A stretch of DNA of 64,000 nucleotides from an uncultured Ruminococcus sp. (lineage in GTDB: Bacteria; Bacillota; Clostridia; Lachnospirales; Lachnospiraceae): contig FMEL01000003.1 of NCBI GenBank assembly GCA_900066355.1, positions 1-64,000 on the forward strand, read 5' to 3'. The position numbers were made by a program, and so were the translations under genes. Each line of letters opens with the position of its first letter. Position 1 is the stretch's first letter. This document shows, in pieces, positions 58,972 through 64,000 of this stretch. Under the pieces are notes generated by a model. The model saw only the letters and a program-made list of their open reading frames with translations, ran no database searches and was not told where the DNA came from.

Positions 58972-59850
58972 TTATTTTGTTTCTTCTGTTGCTTCAGTTT
59001 CCTCTGCAGTATCTGCATCAGTTTCTTCTGCAGCTTCTTTCTCATCATCTGCTCTGTACTGTGCAAATCCATATTCTTCGAATACTTTCATTGCATCATC
59101 TGTCTGAAGATATTCTAAGAAAGCTTTTGCTGCTGCAGCTTCGGAATCAGATGCTTCAGAATCAATTGTAAGCCCTGCAGGATAAAGAACCGGTGTTTCC
59201 AGAGAGCCAGCCGGAGCTTCTGCGATAATATCTACTTTGTCAGCAACGGAAGCTGCATCTGTTGCATAAACAATACCGATTTCGTTACTTCCCTCACTTA
59301 CAGATGCAAGCACCTCTGTAACGTTCTTTCCTTCATTGATCTCCATCTTGTTGACATCGTCTTCGATACCAAGATTCTTAAAAATTTCACGGGAGTACTG
59401 CCCAACCGGAACATCCTCTCCTGCAAGAGCGATATTCTCTGCATCTGTGATGTTTTCGAATCCAGTAACCTTTGTCTCGCCATCCTTTGGTTTGATCAGA
59501 ACGACTTTGTTTTCAAGAAGATCTACAACTGAATCTTTGTCTGCAAGTTCTTCATCTACAAGTGCATCCATCTGTTTGGTAGCTGCGGAGAAAAAGATGT
59601 CACATCTGGAACCTTCCTCAATCTGTGTCTGAAGTGTTCCTGAACTGTCTGCATTAAAAAGAATATTTACATCCGGATATTCCTTATTGAAATCCTTCTG
59701 GATATCTTCCATTGCATTGCTTAAGCTTGCTGCGATAAATACATAAAGATCACCACTTGCATCCTCTGCGGCTGCTGCCTGTACGCTGCCAGCACTCATA
59801 CCTGCCGCCATAGTACCTGCCAGCATGATCGTTAAAAATTTTTTCTTCAC
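58972..59850 (-). CDS. modA: Molybdate ABC transporter substrate-binding protein ModA
   Basis: This 292-residue molybdate receptor has a signal peptide (1-25, VQA-AAA) with no lipobox. The mature part has the ModA pattern (LYVFIAASLSNAMEDIQKDF, FNADSSGTLQTQIEEGSRCDIFFSAATKQMDAL, VPVGQYSREIFKNLGI, and EIGIVYATDAAS). It ends in a ~25-residue Glu/Ala/Thr acidic tail. The start is GTG at 59850 with AAAGGAG 8 nt upstream. It is the first gene of the modABC operon. Confidence 0.92.
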   Translation of the reverse strand: MKKKFLTIMLAGTMAAGMSAGSVQAAAAEDASGDLYVFIAASLSNAMEDIQKDFNKEYPDVNILFNADSSGTLQTQIEEGSRCDIFFSAATKQMDALVDEELADKDSVVDLLENKVVLIKPKDGETKVTGFENITDAENIALAGEDVPVGQYSREIFKNLGIEDDVNKMEINEGKNVTEVLASVSEGSNEIGIVYATDAASVADKVDIIAEAPAGSLETPVLYPAGLTIDSEASDSEAAAAKAFLEYLQTDDAMKVFEEYGFAQYRADDEKEAAEETDADTAEETEATEETK

Positions 59851-59881
59851 GATAAATCTCCTTTCTTTTCTGTACTCTTTC

Positions 59882-59937
59882 CAGTAATTTCATTACTGCA
59901 TTGATAATATTTTAACTGTACAGAAAATTTCTGTCAA
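59882..59937 (-). promoter_or_regulatory. Promoter of modABC with two candidate operators
   Basis: On the minus strand TTGACA (59932-59937) and TAAAAT (59909-59914) are 17 bp apart. A palindrome ACAGAAA-A-TTTCTGT (59920-59934) covers the spacer and -35 region. Another, CAGTAAT-TTC-ATTACTG (59882-59898), lies just downstream of the predicted start. Their placement suggests binding of a repressor, for example a molybdate sensor, but neither is a known ModE site and no such regulator is in the window. Confidence 0.65.
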
Positions 59938-59996
59938 TTTATCTGACTTATTTTGCAATAGAACTTGCCAATAAATCTTAAAGAAATTTTTATAGA

Positions 59997-60893
59997 TTAA
60001 TAATTCCAGTCTCCGCCTTCTTCGTCGGTGTCATCACCTTCGTCTACATAATCATCGTAGGAAGAATCATCATAACTTCCATCATCATAACTTCCATCAT
60101 CATAACTTCCATCATCATAACTGCTGCTATCGTCAGAACTTCCATCATCATAGGAGGAATCGTCAGAACTTCCATCATCATAGCTGCTGCTATCGTCAGA
60201 ACTTCCATCATCATAGCTGCTATCATCAGAATAGGAATCATCATAACTGCTGTCATCTGAACTTGTCTCCTCAGAGCTATCGTCAGAGGAAGATGTCTGC
60301 TGTGAATTTTCCTTTGTATCTTTTTCTTTCTTTTCAGAAAGACTCATATAACGAAGGTATGCAACAGAGCTTTCTTCGTCGTAAGCAAGAGAAGCTTTTT
60401 CCATATCGCCAAGGTTTACACTGTAGATCTGGTATGCGTCACCGGATGCAGTCACAATCTTCATATCATACAGAGCAGATGTACTGGAAGTATCTGTTGT
60501 TGTATCTGTGCTTTCTTCACTGCTGTCTGATGCGGAAGAAGAATCTGCTGTGTAATACATCTGCACCTGTTCTGCTGCTTTTACAGAGGATTCTGACGGA
60601 ATCAGGTTTTTGCCCCAGTCCTCTCCGCCGGATGTCATCAGATAGATTTCTCTGATATCATTCTGAAGACTGTTGGTCAGGTAGATATATTTTGCCTGAG
60701 ATGTTTTTACGCCAATTACCTTCGGTGCCGGTGTAGAGGTCGGTACCGGTGTGACTGTTACCGGAACTTCCGTAGGTGTCGGAGTTGCTGCCGGTGTCGG
60801 AGTTACCTCAACGACAGATCCCTTTGATCCACATCCTGCCAGGGCAAGGATCATTGTCATACCGAGTACGGCGATGATATGTTTTGCTTTCAT
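59997..60893 (-). CDS. Secreted lipoprotein with Ser/Asp/Tyr repeat tail
   Basis: This 298-residue protein of unknown function has a lipoprotein signal peptide with a clear lipobox (ILALAGC, Cys ~20), then a Pro/Thr-rich linker (TPTPAATPTPTEVPVTV) as often found in Gram-positive lipoproteins. A central globular region of ~110 residues follows, then a low-complexity C-terminal tail of ~90 residues built from SSYDDG/SSDDSS units. The ATG at 60893 has AAAGGA ~8 nt upstream. The tail DNA is an imperfect 12-33 bp repeat. The function and ligand are unknown; a wall-associated or matrix-binding role is a guess. Confidence 0.85.
   Translation of the reverse strand: MKAKHIIAVLGMTMILALAGCGSKGSVVEVTPTPAATPTPTEVPVTVTPVPTSTPAPKVIGVKTSQAKYIYLTNSLQNDIREIYLMTSGGEDWGKNLIPSESSVKAAEQVQMYYTADSSSASDSSEESTDTTTDTSSTSALYDMKIVTASGDAYQIYSVNLGDMEKASLAYDEESSVAYLRYMSLSEKKEKDTKENSQQTSSSDDSSEETSSDDSSYDDSYSDDSSYDDGSSDDSSSYDDGSSDDSSYDDGSSDDSSSYDDGSYDDGSYDDGSYDDSSYDDYVDEGDDTDEEGGDWNY
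60037..60260 (-). repeat. Coding repeat of the lipoprotein tail
   Basis: About 220 bp of tandem imperfect repeats (SSYDDGSSDD-type on the minus strand) make up the lipoprotein C-terminal tail. The plus strand shows repeated CATCATCATAACTTC blocks. Copy number is probably variable. It is not a CRISPR array: the units are contiguous and in frame. Confidence 0.85.
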
Positions 60894-61069
60894 TATTTCC
60901 ATCCTTTCCGGTCTATACAAGACCGTTGATACATTTGCTTGTTTATAAAATCACAGACATTATCCCACGGAATCCGCCAAAAGTCAAATTTCCGGCTTTA
61001 TCAGAGGAATTTTCTGCCCTGGATGTCTCGGGATTTTGCCATATTCATGACAAAACACCTCGCGGAACA

Positions 61070-61969
61070 TTACCTGTGAACAGCAACCGCAAAATAACCC
61101 AGCACAAGGATACCAAGAACGATTCGATACCAGCCGAATGCCTTGAAATCATGTTTCTTGATATAACCCATCAGGAACTTGATTGCGATCACGGATACAA
61201 AAAATGCAACAACAACGCCTGTCACCAGTGTCAAAATCTCTGCCGGTGTAAATGCGAAACCAAATTTTACAAGTTTCAGAAGGCTTGCGCCAAACATGAC
61301 CGGAATCGCCAGGAAAAAGGTAAACTCTGCTGCTACTGTTCTTGAAGTTCCCACGAGGATTCCTCCGATGATCGTAGAGCCGGAACGTGATGTTCCAGGA
61401 ATAACAGAAAGTACCTGAAAGATACCAATCTTGAATGCAGTACCGAAGCTTAACTCTTCAAGAGAAGTACATACCGGTTTTCTTCTTTTATTGTAGTTCT
61501 CTATCAAAATAAAGATTACACCGTATACGATCAGGGCAATCGCAACTACTACATAATTGTTGAATTTTTCTTCGATAATATCATTAAACGGAAGCGCGAT
61601 CACGATGGTCGGGATACATGCTACAAGAATCTTGAACCACAGGATCCATTTATCCTTGTTACAAAATTTTTCGACAAATGTCAGTGCCATACGGGATACC
61701 GGATTCATACGGTTAAGTTCTTTACGTTTTTTCGGTGAAATCTCCCGTATGTAAAATGGCCACAATTTGCTCCAGTACAAAACAACAACCGCAAGAATCG
61801 CGCCCAGCTGGATCACCACAAGGAAAAACTCCTTAAATTCCGGTGTCATTTCCATCTTGATAAATTCATCGACAAGAATCATATGTCCGGTACTGCTGAT
61901 TGGAAGCCATTCCGTAATACCCTCGACGATTCCGAGTATCACAACTTTTATAAATTCCAGAACACTCAT
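61070..61969 (-). CDS. uppP: Undecaprenyl-diphosphatase (BacA/UppP)
   Basis: UppP dephosphorylates undecaprenyl pyrophosphate to recycle the lipid carrier for cell wall synthesis and gives bacitracin resistance when overproduced. The 299-residue membrane protein has about seven helices, the signature EGITEWLPISSTGHM and the PGTSRSGSTIIGG motif. The ATG at 61969 has AAAGGA upstream; a longer frame to 62047 is not supported. No other cell-wall gene lies adjacent. Confidence 0.95.
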   Translation of the reverse strand: MSVLEFIKVVILGIVEGITEWLPISSTGHMILVDEFIKMEMTPEFKEFFLVVIQLGAILAVVVLYWSKLWPFYIREISPKKRKELNRMNPVSRMALTFVEKFCNKDKWILWFKILVACIPTIVIALPFNDIIEEKFNNYVVVAIALIVYGVIFILIENYNKRRKPVCTSLEELSFGTAFKIGIFQVLSVIPGTSRSGSTIIGGILVGTSRTVAAEFTFFLAIPVMFGASLLKLVKFGFAFTPAEILTLVTGVVVAFFVSVIAIKFLMGYIKKHDFKAFGWYRIVLGILVLGYFAVAVHR

Positions 61970-62162
61970 TTTTCTTTCCTTTCTCTGTCTTATTTTTTCA
62001 TTACAATACCTACGAATTGTTTCGTGCGCTGCAATCCCACAATTCATACTTTATCAGTATATTACAGTTTCCATGGTTCGTAAACCTCTCCACGGGTTTT
62101 CGTTTAAAGTTTAAGTTTTGTTTAGATTTTTCCTGTAATATCTGTGATTTTTTCTAATCAAA

Positions 62163-62192
62163 AACCGGAGAAACTATTTCGTCTCTCCGGTT
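62163..62192 (-). terminator. Terminator after carB
   Basis: On the minus strand AACCGGAGA and TCTCCGGTT (62184-62192 and 62163-62171 on the plus strand) form a 9-bp stem, followed by TTTTTGATT. It lies about 20 bp past the carB stop. Confidence 0.85.
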
Positions 62193-62212
62193 GTAAAGTT
62201 ATTTTTATTCTT

Positions 62213-64000
62213 TTATCTGTCTGCTATCGTTGCAATATCGATCAGCGTCAGGTGGTGAAGGTCTGTGTTTTCAAGGCTGGTTACAAGCGCTTCTGCTGTA
62301 TCCAGACTGGTCAGAACATTGACACCTGTCTCGATCGCATTTCGCCGGATCACGAAACCATCTTTCTGATGCTCCACACCCTGCGGCGGTGTATCAATAA
62401 CAACGTCGATCTTATGTCCGAGAATCAGGTCCATAAGGTTCGGTGCCGGCTGCTCCAGTTTATTTGTACGGATTGCTTTGATTCCGTTTTCTTTGAGAAC
62501 TCTTGCAGTTCCTCTTGTTGCATAAATACGGTATCCAAGAGCCTCGAAACGTCTTGCGATCGGAACAACTTCCTGCTGATCCTCATCCTTGACAGTAATG
62601 ATCATGTTTTTGTATTTCGGAAGTTTGATTCCGGCACCAATGAAAGCTTTATAAAGAGCCTCATTGAAAGTCTCTGCAATACCAAGGCATTCACCGGTGG
62701 ATTTCATTTCCGGTCCAAGGCTGATATCTGCACCGCGAATCTTCTCGAAGGAGAATACCGGCATCTTGATTGCGATATGTTTTGCCTCCGGCTGAAGTCC
62801 AGGTTCATATCCCATATCTTTCAGTTTGTATCCGAGAATGACCTTTGTAGCCAGCGGCACAATCGGAATTCCTGTTACTTTACTGATGTAAGGTACGGTA
62901 CGGCTGGAACGTGGGTTTACTTCGATAACATATACTTCTTCACCGCATACAATAAACTGAATGTTGATCATACCGATTACATGAAGTGCTTTTGCCAGAC
63001 GGCGTGTGTACTCTGCAATCGTGTCTTTTGCTTTCTGGCTGATTGTCTGTGCCGGATATACAGAGATACTGTCTCCGGAATGGATACCTGCACGTTCGAT
63101 ATGTTCCATGATACCAGGAATCAGGATATCCTCACCATCACATACAGCATCGACCTCGATTTCTTTACCCATCAGGTATTTATCAACAAGGATCGGATGT
63201 TCCTGTGCGATCTGGTTGATGATTCCGATATATTCTTCTACATCCTCATCGCTGACCGCAATACGCATACCCTGTCCGCCAAGAACGTAGGAAGGACGTA
63301 CAAGTACCGGATATCCCAGCTCATTGGCTGCTTTTTTTGCTTCTTCGGCAGTAAAGACAGTATGTCCCTTCGGTCTCGGAATCTGGCACTGCTCCAGAAT
63401 TTCATCGAACAGCTCACGGTCTTCGGCCGCATCTACATCTTCTGCAGATGTTCCGAGGATTTTTACTCCCATTTTCATGAGTGCTTCGGTAAGTTTGATT
63501 GCAGTCTGTCCACCGAACTGTACAACTGCACCATCCGGTTTCTCAATATTTACGATGTTTTCCACATCTTCCGGTGTCAGTGGCTCGAAATACAGTTTGT
63601 CCGCAATATCAAAGTCGGTGCTGACAGTTTCCGGGTTGTTGTTTACGATAATGGTCTCATAGCCTTCTTTTTTGAATGCCCAGGTACAATGTACGGAGCA
63701 GAAGTCGAATTCGATACCCTGTCCAATACGGATCGGTCCGGAACCAAGAACAAGGACTTTCTTCTTATCATGAGCAGCTACTGCTTCGTTTTCCGTATCC
63801 GGTCCGCCATATACAGAGTAATAATATGGTGTTGCAGCAGCAAACTCAGCTGCACAGGTATCTACCATCTTGTAAGCGGCTGTGATCTTGTATCCCTGAC
63901 GAAGTGCCTTGATATCGGCTTCTGTTCTTCCACAGAGGTTTGCGATCACGTAATCCGGAAATTCCATGCGTTTTGCTTCCAGAAGAAGTTCTTCTGTAAG
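62213..64000 (-). CDS. carB: Carbamoyl-phosphate synthase large subunit, C-terminal part (truncated by window edge)
   Basis: CarB makes carbamoyl phosphate from bicarbonate, ATP and ammonia for pyrimidine and arginine synthesis. The 595 codons present, open to the edge, correspond to the second half of the ~1070-residue protein. They include the allosteric linker (PYYYSVYGG), the second ATP-grasp half (VLVLGSGPIRIGQGIEFDFCSVHC, LVRPSYVLGGQGM, EVNPRSSRTVPY), and the C-terminal methylglyoxal-synthase-like domain (IYATRGTARVL, VVIDTPPQG). A terminator follows the stop. The N-terminal half must lie beyond 64000. Confidence 0.96.
   Translation of the reverse strand, partial: LTEELLLEAKRMEFPDYVIANLCGRTEADIKALRQGYKITAAYKMVDTCAAEFAAATPYYYSVYGGPDTENEAVAAHDKKKVLVLGSGPIRIGQGIEFDFCSVHCTWAFKKEGYETIIVNNNPETVSTDFDIADKLYFEPLTPEDVENIVNIEKPDGAVVQFGGQTAIKLTEALMKMGVKILGTSAEDVDAAEDRELFDEILEQCQIPRPKGHTVFTAEEAKKAANELGYPVLVRPSYVLGGQGMRIAVSDEDVEEYIGIINQIAQEHPILVDKYLMGKEIEVDAVCDGEDILIPGIMEHIERAGIHSGDSISVYPAQTISQKAKDTIAEYTRRLAKALHVIGMINIQFIVCGEEVYVIEVNPRSSRTVPYISKVTGIPIVPLATKVILGYKLKDMGYEPGLQPEAKHIAIKMPVFSFEKIRGADISLGPEMKSTGECLGIAETFNEALYKAFIGAGIKLPKYKNMIITVKDEDQQEVVPIARRFEALGYRIYATRGTARVLKENGIKAIRTNKLEQPAPNLMDLILGHKIDVVIDTPPQGVEHQKDGFVIRRNAIETGVNVLTSLDTAEALVTSLENTDLHHLTLIDIATIADR

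Noticed and set aside
60037..60260. Short repeats that might be a CRISPR array
   Set aside because: The units are contiguous, in frame with the lipoprotein gene, and lack spacers or cas genes nearby. They encode the SSYDDG tail.

Overview
The window is one continuous piece of a low-to-moderate GC Firmicutes chromosome, most likely a gut Lachnospiraceae (Blautia/Anaerobutyricum-like). The evidence is the first ~100 nt of a clostridial-type 16S rRNA, strong AGGAGG ribosome-binding sites, HPr kinase, SBP-dependent sugar import served by an MsmK-type ATPase, and Lachnospiraceae-style surface proteins. The genus is a guess from the short 16S fragment and gene content. No prophage, insertion sequence, integrase or CRISPR array was seen.

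Layout. 1-5000 (minus): the t6A/tRNA-maturation operon tsaE-tsaB-rimI-rnz-tsaD-ispD, then two tRNA-Ser genes and the 5' end of a 16S gene, each preceded by its own near-consensus promoter. 5000-17000: a cyclophilin, an IMPACT-family protein coupled to a class A PBP with a Gly/Asp/Asn tail, then ftsH-uvrC-hprK-glcK and a DUF1846 protein. 17000-25500: a probable N-acetylhexosamine salvage region (galE, ABC sugar importer without ATPase, NahK-type kinase, sugar-1-phosphate nucleotidyltransferase, AraC regulator, nagB). The missing ATPase is probably the msmK gene at 54.9 kb. 25500-30000: a phosphate module (Na/Pi transporter with PhoU tail, PhoB-like regulator, PhoR-like kinase) with phased Pho-box-like hexamers, then greA.

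30000-38600: a cysteine-desulfurase-family enzyme, a 1615-residue secreted repeat protein, a LysR regulator and a secreted ComEC-like metallo-beta-lactamase-fold protein. 38600-45900 (minus): the most striking region, a tightly overlapping five-gene unit. It encodes a TetR regulator, a TetM/EF-G-like ribosomal GTPase fused to a YacP/Rae1-type NYN endonuclease domain, a leucine-rich protein, a vWA protein with an HEVLH motif, and a MoxR-type AAA ATPase. 45900-49300: glycogen/maltodextrin genes glgB and malQ. 49400-50700: a decayed rhamnose locus (intact rhaM, internally deleted sugar-binding protein, truncated AraC gene), one copy of a palindromic repeat also found in the greA leader, and a small conserved-looking protein. 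50900-54600: an NMT1-like binding protein, an AraC regulator and a MATE exporter. 54900-64000: msmK, a PucR/CdaR regulator, modABC, a lipoprotein with an Asp/Ser/Tyr repeat tail, uppP and the 3' part of carB, which runs off the right edge.

Three ABC importer binding proteins (18.3, 51.0 and 59.0 kb) have cleavable signal peptides with no lipobox cysteine, while an unrelated lipoprotein at 60 kb has a clear one. All start choices, promoters and operators were read by eye and none was verified by search or experiment.
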